A stretch of 64,000 nucleotides of DNA from Mastigias papua (Eukaryota; Cnidaria; Scyphozoa; Rhizostomeae; Mastigiidae): the NCBI GenBank assembly GCA_964019165.1, contig OZ025270.1, positions 13,778,159-13,842,158 on the forward strand, written 5' to 3'. Made by a program: the position numbers and the translations under genes. Each line of letters opens with the position of its first letter. Position 1 is the first letter of the stretch. The notes under the pieces were generated by a model. That model saw only the letters and a list, made by a program, of their open reading frames with translations. It did no database searches and had not been told where the DNA came from. Of this stretch, positions 43,195-53,545 are shown one piece after another.

Positions 43195-46100
43195 ATGAAA
43201 ACTAGAAGAAATCCATGCCGCATCGTCCGTCGCGCGGATCAACAAGGGACGCCTCCCCCAGGGCAAGACTCGCCTGGGATCGTAAAGTATGCTACTGAGT
43301 CTAATTCTTCCCCTAACGAAAGTCCGTATGGTCACCAGAAAGGGATGCATCCCACCTCTGGACCTGCGGGCCCAACACCAACCAAACATCACAAGGAAAA
43401 AAGAAAAAGATGGACTAGGGAAGACTACAAGGAAATAATGTATTGTTTTTACTACGCATTAGAAAAACCTCACACAAACAACACTGAAGACACTTTTATT
43501 GCATGGTGTTCACGTAATAGTGAGAGCGAAAAAATTGAAGGTTTAGATGCAAATAAACTAGCAAATGTAAGGAGATTTATTATGCGCAGCAAAAAGCTGT
43601 CGGATGTCGAAATTGCACAAATTAAGGGGATTGTTTTAAATGATACTCGTGAAAAGGACCCTGTAGGTCTCGTAAAGGAAGTTGAGGAAGCCCAGGAAGA
43701 TGTTGAGGAAGTTGTAGTGCCTTATGCTGATGAGAATGAACCAGAACAAGGTATGAACAATAATGAAGAACAGGAACAAGAGTTGAAACGGGATGAAGTG
43801 GCTGAGATGAGGAGTGATATCTTAGAAGAATTGTCTATTGTCCAGCATACTAGTATTAATGAAAGAGAGTCTTTATTGAAAGTTCGTCGTACCAGCAAAT
43901 ACAGAACTATAATTGATGTTGGTAATGAAGCCCTAAAACAACTATGTAACGAAATGGACCCAAATTTAACAGAATTGAATGAGTTGATATATGTAACAGG
44001 AAAAGTACTCCAGAAAAGATGTGGTGTTAAACATAAAAGAAAACAAAATAGTGTACGTAAACCTAATAAACCTAAATGGCAAGTAAAAATTGACAAAGAA
44101 ATTGAAAATCTTAGAAAGGAAATCTCCTTGCTAGAAGAGCTTCAAAAGGATAAAGAAATAAGATCTGGCAAGGCTAGGAAAGTAATACGAAAGTACAGAA
44201 TCGAAAGCAATGATAAAATACCAGCCATTAAGGAAGAATTGAAGCAAAAATTACAAGTCAAGGCTCAACGAGTAAGGAGGTACGTCAAGCGGAATAAATT
44301 TTATAGACAGAATAAAATCTTTGAAACAGACACCAAAAAATTTTACAGAGAGATAGGAAAGTCAGATATAAATGTAGATGAAATACCGTCAGACGAACAA
44401 GTACGGGAATACTGGAGTAATATATGGGGCAAGGAGAAAGGGCATAATGAGAACTCTGCATGGCTGAATGATTTTGAGAACAGCGCGAATAATATCCCTG
44501 AACAGGGATGGGAAGAAATACAAGTTGACGAAATAAGGAAAGCTCTTAGACAATCTCATAAGTGGAAATCGCCAGGAATCGATCAAATTCCAAACTTCTG
44601 GCTTGACGCTTTACACTCAGCACACACAAAATTAGCATTAAACTTCAACAGATTAATGGCAGACCCAACAGTAACACCCAAATGGTTTTGCCTAGGTACT
44701 ACATATCTTCTCGCAAAAACTAACGAAACTGCAAATGCAAAAAACTATCGCCCAATTACCTGCCTGCCAACATCTTACAAACTTTTGACCTCTATTCTTA
44801 CTGAAAGAACATACGCACACATGGAAGATCACAACATATTTCCAATTGAACAAAAAGGTTGTCGGAAAGGATGGTATGGTAGCAAAGATCAATTATTAGT
44901 TAACAAAATGATATTAGAGAATGCCAGAACGAAACATAAACACCTGAGTACTGCTTGGACAGATTACAAGAAGGCTTTTGATAGTGTTCCCCACTCCTGG
45001 ATTTTACGTTGTTTAGAAACTTTCAAAGTTTCACCTACAATAATTAACTTTCTTAGAACATCTATGAAGCTTTGGAAAACTAACCTTACCCTCTCCCATT
45101 CTAATGGAATTTTGACTGCTAATGGTATATGGATCAATTGTGGAATTTTCCAAGGTGACTCTCTCTCCCCTCTTTTGTTCTGCATGGCACTTATACCCCT
45201 GTCTCGACTTTTAAATGATACTGGATATGGATACAAGATCAGTAATAAGAAGATAAATCATTCATTCTACATGGATGATTTGAAACTGTATGCCTGTAAT
45301 GATTATGAGCTGGAAGGACTTTTGAAAACAGTGAAGGCATTTAGTGATGATATTGGGATGGAATTTGGCTTTGATAAGTGCGCTAAAGCAACCTTTAAGC
45401 GTGGAAAATTGGAAAGTGCAGATAACGTTGTGTTAGATGATGAATCGGTTATCAAAGAATTAGAGCGGGAAGGAACATACAAATACTTAGGCGTTAATGA
45501 AGGGGACGGCATACAGCATTCCAAGATGAAAGGAAAAATTATAAAAGAATGTTTACGTAGGGTAGGACTAATACTGAAAACTGAACTAAATTCGAAAAAT
45601 AAGATTACAGCTATCAACTCTCTTGCAGTACCAGTGGTAGTTTATAGCTTTAACATCGTTAACTGGAACCTTAGTGAATTGAGAAAACTTGATGCAAAAA
45701 TTAGAAAGCGATTCAACTGCCACAGAATGCACCACCCTAAGTCCGATGTTGACCGTCTATACGTCCCCAGAAACCAAGGAGGTAGGGGCATGATACAACT
45801 TGAGATGTCATATAAAACAACTACCATAGGTCTCGCTGAATATCTGGACAATTCAGATGATCGGATGCTACAACTAGTCAATCTACATGAAAACACAAAA
45901 AAGTTACATTCATTTTTTAAAGAGTCAGCTAAATTTTCTCGTCAGTTGGACTTAGAAATAAATAACGAGAACCACAGCCAGCTAAAACCCACAGAACTAG
46001 CCCGTAGAACAAAGAAAACCGCAAAAAACAATGGATTGAAACAACTGAAATCAAGGTGGCAAGAAAAGCCCCTCCACGGACAGTTCGCAGCTCGAAGCAG

Positions 46101-46821
46101 AAACGCTGATGTAGACGAAATGGCAACCCATCAGTGGCTGAGGAGCTCAGGATTGAAAGGGGAAACGGAAGGTTTCATTCTTGCCGCCCAGGACCAAAGT
46201 CTTTTCACGCACAATTACCAGGCCAATGTACTGCACAATGGAGCAGACGAAAGCTGTAGATTCTGCGAGGATAAGCTTGAAACAATTGACCATCTTGTTT
46301 CTGGTTGTTCTGTCTTGACATCTAATGAGTATAAAAACCGACATTATAGGGTTGGTCAGTATCTCCACTGGAAGATTCTTGATCACTTCTCCATAGAAAC
46401 TAATAGCAACTGGTATGAACACTATCCAGAACCAGTAACAGAAGGGAAAAATGTTACTATTCTATGGGATTTTCCAGTCCATACTGATCGGATGATACAG
46501 GCAAACCGTCCTGATATTGTTGTCAAGGACAAACGCAATAGCACCTGCTTGCTCATCGATATGAGTGTGCCAACAGATAAGAATGTTTCTGCGAAAGTTT
46601 TTGAGAAGTTGTCTAAATACAAAGACCTGGAGATTGAGATTGAAAAAATGTGGCAGCTGAAAACAACGACCATCCCAGTAGTAGTGGGTGCCCTTGGCCT
46701 GATAAAGACAGGAACCATAGATTATCTTAAGAAAATTCCTGGAGAACCATCACTCAGCGAGATCCAGAAAATAGTCCTTAATAGTACTGCACACATTTTG
46801 AGAAGAGCGCTCTCTATTTGA
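43195..46821 (+). CDS. D5 polyprotein: Myb-like domain, RT, RLE (intact)
   Basis: Start ATG at 43195 (MKTRRNPCRIVRRADQQG) aligns with the D2 start. The Myb-like module RWTREDYKEIMYCFYYALEK lies at about residue 70, followed by an acidic then a basic helical linker. RT has WKSPGIDQIPNFWLDAL, YRPITCLPTSYKLL, WTDYKKAFDSVPHSW, GIFQGDSLSPLLF and FYMDDLKLY. The thumb has HHPKSDVDRLYVPR. Then come HGQFAARS, the knuckle CRFCEDKLETIDHLVSGC and the endonuclease core ILWDFPVHTD..IQANRPDIVV...LIDMSVP. It ends ILRRALSI. It is related to D2 along the whole length but clearly a different subfamily (most positions match, many conservative changes). No lesion was seen; it is likely a young copy that could supply enzyme to truncated relatives. 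Confidence 0.93.
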   Translation: MKTRRNPCRIVRRADQQGTPPPGQDSPGIVKYATESNSSPNESPYGHQKGMHPTSGPAGPTPTKHHKEKRKRWTREDYKEIMYCFYYALEKPHTNNTEDTFIAWCSRNSESEKIEGLDANKLANVRRFIMRSKKLSDVEIAQIKGIVLNDTREKDPVGLVKEVEEAQEDVEEVVVPYADENEPEQGMNNNEEQEQELKRDEVAEMRSDILEELSIVQHTSINERESLLKVRRTSKYRTIIDVGNEALKQLCNEMDPNLTELNELIYVTGKVLQKRCGVKHKRKQNSVRKPNKPKWQVKIDKEIENLRKEISLLEELQKDKEIRSGKARKVIRKYRIESNDKIPAIKEELKQKLQVKAQRVRRYVKRNKFYRQNKIFETDTKKFYREIGKSDINVDEIPSDEQVREYWSNIWGKEKGHNENSAWLNDFENSANNIPEQGWEEIQVDEIRKALRQSHKWKSPGIDQIPNFWLDALHSAHTKLALNFNRLMADPTVTPKWFCLGTTYLLAKTNETANAKNYRPITCLPTSYKLLTSILTERTYAHMEDHNIFPIEQKGCRKGWYGSKDQLLVNKMILENARTKHKHLSTAWTDYKKAFDSVPHSWILRCLETFKVSPTIINFLRTSMKLWKTNLTLSHSNGILTANGIWINCGIFQGDSLSPLLFCMALIPLSRLLNDTGYGYKISNKKINHSFYMDDLKLYACNDYELEGLLKTVKAFSDDIGMEFGFDKCAKATFKRGKLESADNVVLDDESVIKELEREGTYKYLGVNEGDGIQHSKMKGKIIKECLRRVGLILKTELNSKNKITAINSLAVPVVVYSFNIVNWNLSELRKLDAKIRKRFNCHRMHHPKSDVDRLYVPRNQGGRGMIQLEMSYKTTTIGLAEYLDNSDDRMLQLVNLHENTKKLHSFFKESAKFSRQLDLEINNENHSQLKPTELARRTKKTAKNNGLKQLKSRWQEKPLHGQFAARSRNADVDEMATHQWLRSSGLKGETEGFILAAQDQSLFTHNYQANVLHNGADESCRFCEDKLETIDHLVSGCSVLTSNEYKNRHYRVGQYLHWKILDHFSIETNSNWYEHYPEPVTEGKNVTILWDFPVHTDRMIQANRPDIVVKDKRNSTCLLIDMSVPTDKNVSAKVFEKLSKYKDLEIEIEKMWQLKTTTIPVVVGALGLIKTGTIDYLKKIPGEPSLSEIQKIVLNSTAHILRRALSI

Positions 46822-46956
46822 ATCACGTTTTATACTTTTACGATATGCAATGCAAAATGGTTCTTACAATACATTACTCCGATTTCACTCACCCTAGGTC
46901 ACTGGTAGTGACCCGGTGTATGATCTCAAAATAGCGAATCAAAAGAAATTGATAAC

Positions 46957-46973
46957 ATAATAATAATAATAAT
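46957..46973. repeat. (AAT)n junction D5/D6
   Basis: About five AAT units. Confidence 0.95.
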
Positions 46974-47153
46974 CGTCCTGGGTATGACATTAAACTGCAT
47001 CCGGTTGTGGAGTTTCGACGTGGGATAATGAGGTTACCCTTTGCTACAACTACCTCCAGGTCACCCTTGAGCAAGGTGTAGCACCTGTAAGCTCCCCCGA
47101 GACCTTGAAGTTCCGGGTTGGCGTCCGGCGGGGGTTAGTCTGTTTCATGGGCG

Positions 47154-47202
47154 GGGTGGGCTCTTTAGCCTTGGTTGGCGGCTACCCTAGTGATCGTGTC
47201 AC
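47154..47202 (+). promoter_or_regulatory. Conserved two-hairpin leader structure of D6
   Basis: GGGTGG (47154-47159) pairs with CTACCC (47182-47187), with one G-U. GTGA (47190-47193) pairs with TCAC (47199-47202) around TCGTG. Confidence 0.6.
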
Positions 47203-47257
47203 GAAAAAAATACTGGTGGTTGTGTCACCTAAAACACTATCCTCGCAAGAGAGTAAT

Positions 47258-50200
47258 ATGGATTATCAGAACAGTGTAAATAACGGCGTGAATGAGACTG
47301 GAACCGAAGGGGAAGGTCTCTCGCCCGGCAGGTGTCTCATGGCCCAGCAGCATGAGCCCGGTCGTCATCAAGCTACTGCTAGGAGGATTAGGCGAAAGTG
47401 GTCACAGGATGATAACCGGATTGTTATGGAATGTTATTATCGCAGCGAGCCAGGTCGAATTGGTTACAGGAAAAGAATGCACAGTATATGGACCAGTAAA
47501 GCTATGTTCCCAGTTACTGAACAAAGGTTACTAGACCAGAAGACTCAAATAATAAAGAAGCAATGGCTTTCCAGTTTGGAACTTGAAGAGACTAAGCAAT
47601 CAATTGAAGATGCAGTGTATGGGCAGGTAGAACAGGAGATTGAGCATGAAAATAAAAGCGAAGAACTTAGTGATTATGTGACTGGTTGTGATCATGAGGT
47701 GTCTGATGGGAATGATTATTTCTGTGCTTTTGAGGAAGCAAATGCCGAAGAGAGGGATTTAATTAAACGCTTAAATGAGATAAATAACAGGGAACGAACT
47801 AGACTGCCATCACTGAGAAGTGTTGAGAAAGGAAAATTATATGCAGCTGTAAAAAAGGTTGATACTGTAATGGGCAAGGTCAACCTGAGCAACATTACTG
47901 AAACCAATAATTTGATTTATTGTGGAGCAGCATTGGTTACAGAAGTGCTTGGAATTAATAGAAATAGCGAAAGGAATAGACAGGAACCATGGTGGAAACG
48001 TAGACTGGAAGGTCAAGTTAGAGATCTGAATAGAGATTTAGGTAGGGTAAATGCGTTAATTGAAAAAAAGGCAGTAAAGAAGAAAGAGTCAGATGAATTG
48101 CAAAGAAAGTATAGGTTGAAACAGAAAGGATTGCAAATTGTGAAGGAGGAACTGAAACAGAGAATTAAAGCCAAAAGTGGAAAGATTACTAGATATAACC
48201 AACGAATAAAGCAATACCAACAGAATAGACAGTTTAAAAACAATGAAGCCGGATTCTATAAACGATTGAACAATGAAGGAATACAAGCTGAAAGTGAGGC
48301 GCCAGAAAGAAACCAAGCAAAGCAGTACTGGACTGACTTGTGGAGTACAGATGTCATACACAACAGAAAGGCCAAGTGGCTGGAGGATTTTAAAATGAAA
48401 ATGAATGGTGGACGTGGACAAGGAGAAGTGAATGTTACGAGAGAGAAAATACTGAAGATACTTGAAAGAGTGCCAAACTGGAAAGCACCTGGACCAGATG
48501 GTGTACAGGGGTTTTGGCTAAAAAACTTTAAATCAATGCACCAATACCTGGAGAAATATTTTGCTGAATGCTTAGAAGGACAAACGCCAACGTGGATGAC
48601 AAAGGGCCGAACTGTGCTGATACAAAAGGATAAGTCAAAGGGAAGAGATGCAAGTAACTATCGGCCCATCACACGTTTACCATTGTGTTGGAAGTTATTG
48701 AAAGCATTATTATCTGATGAAATTTACTCGTTTTTGGAAGAGAACCAAATTCTGCCAGAGGAACAAAAAGGGTGTAGAAGAAAGAGCAGAGGGACAGGAG
48801 ACCAGTTGTACATAGATAAGATGATACTGAGAGAAGTTAAAGTGAGGAAGAAGAACATAGCAATGGGTTGGATTGATTATAGAAAAGCCAGACATAGTGC
48901 CTAATTCGTGGATTCTAGAGTGTCTTAGTATACTAAGAGTAAACCACACTGTAGTGGCTTTCTTGGAAAAGACAATGAAAGATTGGCGGGTGGAATTGAC
49001 ATGTGTTAATGTGCATCTAGGAGAGGTTAACATTAAAAGGAGTATATTTCAGGGAGATGCATTGTCGCCGCTTCTGTTTGTTATAACACTCATTCCCTTA
49101 ACTAGTGTATTAAAAACCACAAAGCATGGTTACGAATTTGCAAAGAATGGAGAAAAGATTAACCACCTGCTTTACATGGATGATCTCAAACTGTATGCAA
49201 AGAACGAGAAAGAACTTGATTCACTAGTACAGACAGTTAAAGTGTTTAGCTCGGCATGGATTTTGGGGTTGAAAAATGTAGAAATAGATGAAGTGCAGGA
49301 AAAGGAAATGAAAAGAAACGTAAGCAATGAATATAAGAGAAGAGTAAGAAAGATTCTAGAGACAAAGTTGAATGGAGGTAATATCATTAGGGGTATAAAT
49401 TCATGGGCGATTCCTGTATTGAGATATTCAGCTGCTTTCATCAACTGGACAAAAACCGAGCTTCAATGGATGGATCGAAGAACTAGGAAACTCTTAATTA
49501 TGCACAATGGACTACACCAACGAAGTAATGTAGATAGGACGTATATACCCAGAAAGGAAGGTGGAAGAGGACTTTTGTGTGTTGAAGATACTGTTAATTT
49601 AGCTAAAATTGGTCTAGAAAGATACGTTAAAGAAAGCAAAGAGCGATTGATAATCACAGCCAGAGGGGATAATGAGAACACGGATATTGACACAGGAAAG
49701 GAATTTAAAAAAAAGGACCCGACTGGAACGGAAAACCAAATGGAAAGAAAAAACATCGCATGGATAGTTCCTCAGACAAACAGAAGAGTTAGCAGATAAA
49801 GACCAATGGTCATGGGTAACAGATGGAACCCTCAAGAGAGAAACCGAATCCCTTATAATGGCAGCACAAGAACAGGCATTGAGAACAAATCTAGTGAAAG
49901 CAAAAACAGATAAGTCACAAGAAGATAGCAAGTGTAGAATGTGCGGGAAAGCAGATGCGAGCATCAGTCACCTTCTAAGTGAATGTAGTAAACTGTCACA
50001 AAAAGAATATAAACGCAGGCACGACTGGATGGGAAAGAAAATACATTGGGAGGTTTGTAGGAAGTATGGTCTCGAAGCGAAAGCGAACTGGTATGAGCAT
50101 GAGCCACAAGCAGTATGTGAAAATGAAGAGTACAAAATCCTGTGGGACTTTTCAATACAGACAGACCATGTAATCGAAGCAAGACGACCTGATATGATCA

Positions 50201-50499
50201 TAGTTGAGAAGAAAAGCAACAAGTGCCAAATTATTGACTTCGCTGTTCCATATGATACCAGGGTTGATGAAAAAGAAAAGGAAAAGATACAGGAGTACCA
50301 AGATTTGGCAAGGGAATTGAAGAAGCTGTGGAATAAAAATGTGAAAGTAATTCCAGTTATAGTTGGAGCACTCGGAAAAACACCATCAAGATTGCCAAAA
50401 AGACTGAAGGAGATTGGAAAAAATACCAAGATAGTAGAGTTGCAAAAGACTGTGTTACTGCACTCAGCCAGAATCCTCAGGAAAGTGCTTGAGATTTGA
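47258..50499 (+). pseudogene. D6 polyprotein, two frame breaks and an internal deletion
   Basis: The ATG at 47258 (MDYQNSVNN) aligns with the D8 and D9 starts; the open frame extends upstream without another likely start. The Myb-like region has KWSQDDNRIVMECYYRS and YRKRMHSIW. RT starts normally (WKAPGPDGVQGFWLKNF, YRPITRLPLCWKLL) but a two-base loss in motif A (near 48895, where KAYD would be expected) ends the first frame at 48904. The second frame has SIFQGDALSPLLF and LYMDDLKLY, then lacks about 60 residues of palm/thumb near 49250. A further shift lies near 49790. The last frame contains CRMCGKADASISHLLSEC and ILWDFSIQTD..EARRPDMII...IIDFAVP. It cannot encode a working enzyme. Confidence 0.9.
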
Positions 50500-50580
50500 A
50501 GAAACTTGTTGTTGTCAAAGCTCAAGAAGATAACTCCACTAATAGAAAGACAAATAGTATATGACATTAGTGTGTACCAG

Positions 50581-50585
<5 letters not shown>

Positions 50586-50618
<33 letters not shown>
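50586..50618. repeat. (AAT)n junction D6/Z2b (tail to tail)
   Basis: Eleven AAT units shared by the 3' end of plus-strand D6 and the 3' end of minus-strand Z2b. Confidence 0.95.
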
Positions 50619-50619
<1 letters not shown>

Positions 50620-53388
50620 TTCTTTTTTAAACTTCATCACCTATCATATTTAAATCTACAAATACAAATCTCACTAACAGGTAATCTGTATTTGGCTGGC
50701 TTAAAATGCTACAATAATAGGTAATAGAAAAAAAAATGAATTGGAAAATTGGAAAAACAAACAAACAAAAACAAAAAAAAAAAAAAAACAACGAAAATTT
50801 AATAGGTAAGGAGCTCCGGATCACACCATGGTTTGTTTCTCATGCAAAAGATGTAGTATGTTGTGCGTATGACTATGGTTGACAACTTAGAAATGATAAA
50901 GTTGAGATGGTGAGTGCCGATACCACTGTCATTACACATTTTAAGAAACGAATTTGATGAAGTACCAAATATCCCAAGGCAGCTAATGCAGAGGTTTACG
51001 AATTTTATTTCCTTATAATCAATGGCAAGATCAGATAGAAGGGGACGATATTTGAGTTCTTTTCGATGAGCATTATTGTTTAAATTAGTTTCGAAGCCCA
51101 CAGTTAATTCTATGATATACAGGATATTGTCAGCTGTTGACAGAAGAATGTCAGGGCGAAGACTATTGCCAGTAACGATGCAGGGAGAAAGGTAGCCAGG
51201 GAGGTCGACATATAGTTTTGCATGTTGTATGGACTGAAGCGTTTCAGCGAGAAATTTTAAAGCAGAGTTATGTCTCCATGTGAAACGCCCTTCAGTTAGA
51301 TACGTGTTGCAACCAGCAACAATATGAAGGAGTGACTCAGGCTGAAGGCAAAAAGAACAATCAGACGTAGCTGAAAGGCTCCATAGAGAGAGGTTCTTTC
51401 TAGTAGCCAGCGTGTTGTTTAGATACTTGATGGTAAAATTGAAGATATTTGGTGGTAGTTTGCTTTGGGCCTTAGACCACAGCGAAGTCAGCTTTTGTAG
51501 GGAGTGCTCAAGGAGGAATGATATAATGAATCCCTGTGACTTTAACTGAGTCTGAAGTCTATTGGTGTGTTCAGCACGAATGGATTTCAAAACCTGTTTT
51601 GTGTTTGAGTAAATATCGTATTGAATATTTGCCCCTGAGTTAGTATTTCTCCATAATTTGGTTATTGTTTCATCACAGGATGACTTCAAAGAAGATCGTA
51701 GTGTTGTCTGACATTGTAGAAATTTTATAGAGGGTAACTGGAAAGCTTGTCCAAAATAAGTACGTGAAGGAATAATAGAACTTAATGTTGCAGAAATTGG
51801 AAGATCAAGCCATTGGCGAACATACTTCGTTACAATGTTATCAAGGTTTTCACATATCCATGTTTTACCTAAATCTGTTACTGTTAAATGCCAAGAAAGT
51901 TTTGAAAGAACATACCGATCATATAAAAGTAACCTGTTTCTGGGATGAATATTTAATGAGTCAATAGTTTTAAGCATTGTTTGAAGACTTGATTTAACAA
52001 GTTCTTTATGGTCCTTGTTGTCCATATCAAAGTTGAAGTATCTTCCTAGGTATTTGAAGGATTCACCTTGTTTTACAGGAGGAATGAGTTCAGAATTGAT
52101 CAAGAGCTTAGGTTGAAATTGAAGTGAGCTAGTAGAAACCTTCTTAATCCCAAAGGTAGTACATTTGTCCACACGAATTACCATACCGGCCCACTGACAC
52201 CATCTCGAGAAACAATTTAGTAATAATTGATTTTCTCTTTCATTAGTAGTAATTACAGCCGCGTCATCTGCAAATTGAAATCAATGAACCGGATGAAATA
52301 AGCGGTCATTTTCATCATGAGGAGAGAAACCGAACTGATTATACTTTTCCTGTTTGATGAATTGAATGAAGGTATTAAAGCACAAATTAAATATGAGGGG
52401 GCTAAGACAATCGCCTTGAAGCACACCACGGTTAAAGGGAATAGCTGGAGTGGAAAAACTATCTGAAATAATATGCGAATGGAAGTCAGTGTAAAGATTG
52501 GCAATAAGAAGTTGCAGCGATTCAGGGATGTGATGGTATTCAAGGACACTCTTGATAAGATTGTGATGGACCTCTCCAAAAGCATTTTTGAGGTCAAGCA
52601 AAGTAACTATTACTGAGCGCTGCTTTAACCGTGCTTTATTGATTACAAAGGCCATCATGGATGTATGTTCCAACACGCCAGAGACCCCATGAGTAAATCC
52701 TTTTTGTATTTTCTGTTCTATTAGGCCGTTTTGCGTGAGGAAAGAGTAAATGGAATCACGTAAGCAAGAAGTAAATATCTTCAAAGGGACAGTGTCTAAA
52801 GTGATGGGTCTAAAGTTTGCAGGATCATCACTGTTGCCTTTCTTGTGGACTAAAATTGTGCAAGCCTTTTTTCCATTCGTGTGGAATATTTCCTGACGTC
52901 CAAATGATGCGGAAGATTCTCGTGATCACAGTGCGCAGAAAAGGGCACCGTTTAAAGCAGATGATTGAAATCTGATCTAGGGGGCAGGGACTACCGGATG
53001 CTTTCATTCTACGAATGACCCTCGTGACCTTTTCATAAGACGGGGGTTCACAAGAAAAAGTAACAGTGGGCTATGGTAGTGAAGGAAACCAGCTAGGGAT
53101 TGGAAATTGTCGATTAGGTGAAACAGAAGAGAAGAGCTTATGAAAGTAGTCTGTAGATACTTTACGAGAAAAGGATGGTAAGATCTTGAGTGGCCTTTCA
53201 ACAATCCGTTTTACAAAGCCCCAGAAATTTCTAGAAATGAACTTGTCATGATCGCCATGCGAGATGGAAGAAATAGTATTGGAGGAATCAGATTTCTGGT
53301 TTAGCTTAGATCTCAACAGACGAGCGACATATCGTATTTCAGTAGGCGGAGCAGCTACACATTTAAGGCGTTTTTAAAGCTTTCTTAT
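50619..53388 (-). mobile_element. RLE-type non-LTR retrotransposon Z2b, 5' truncated
   Basis: It is nearly identical to Z2a over the shared part, including the 3' untranslated region (with an A-rich run at 50765-50790 on the plus strand). It retains the segments deleted or interrupted in Z2a, and is cut at its 5' side at the junction with Z1b. Confidence 0.9.
50799..53380 (-). pseudogene. Z2b polyprotein lacking N-terminus, with stop and shifts
   Basis: Reading from 53380: TEIRYVARLLRSKLNQKS, then PSWFPSLPQP, a frameshift between about 53050 and 52790, RT from KIFTSCLRDSIYSF, LLDLKNAFGEVHHNL and GVLQGDCLSPLIF. A Trp codon is TGA just before FQFADD (near 52280), then VIRVDKCTTFGIKK onward is open to 50799. 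The knuckle CSFCLQPESLLHIVAGC and the endonuclease block GNSLRPDILLS...IIELTVGFETN are intact here, so the RLE Arg missing in Z2a is present. Zinc fingers are absent through 5' truncation. Confidence 0.88.
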
Positions 53389-53396
53389 ATAATAAT

Positions 53397-53505
53397 TTTT
53401 TTGAAACCTCATGATATTAATGCAATCTAAGTATACAATCATACACCTCACTATATTAAGGCAGTGCATAATTGGCAAGTCTGCAACTTAAAAAAAAAAA
53501 CAAAA

Positions 53506-53545
<40 letters not shown>

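Larger units (their letters stand above)
42863..46956 (+). mobile_element. RLE-type non-LTR retrotransposon D5, full length
   Basis: It has a 330-bp 5' leader beginning GTCCTGGGTATGACATAAAA, shared with D6, D8 and D9, then an intact 1,208-codon ORF, a 3' untranslated region and (AAT)n. Confidence 0.93.
46974..50585 (+). mobile_element. RLE-type non-LTR retrotransposon D6, full-length span but broken
   Basis: The conserved leader, degraded ORF, 3' untranslated region and (AAT)n at both ends are all present. Confidence 0.9.
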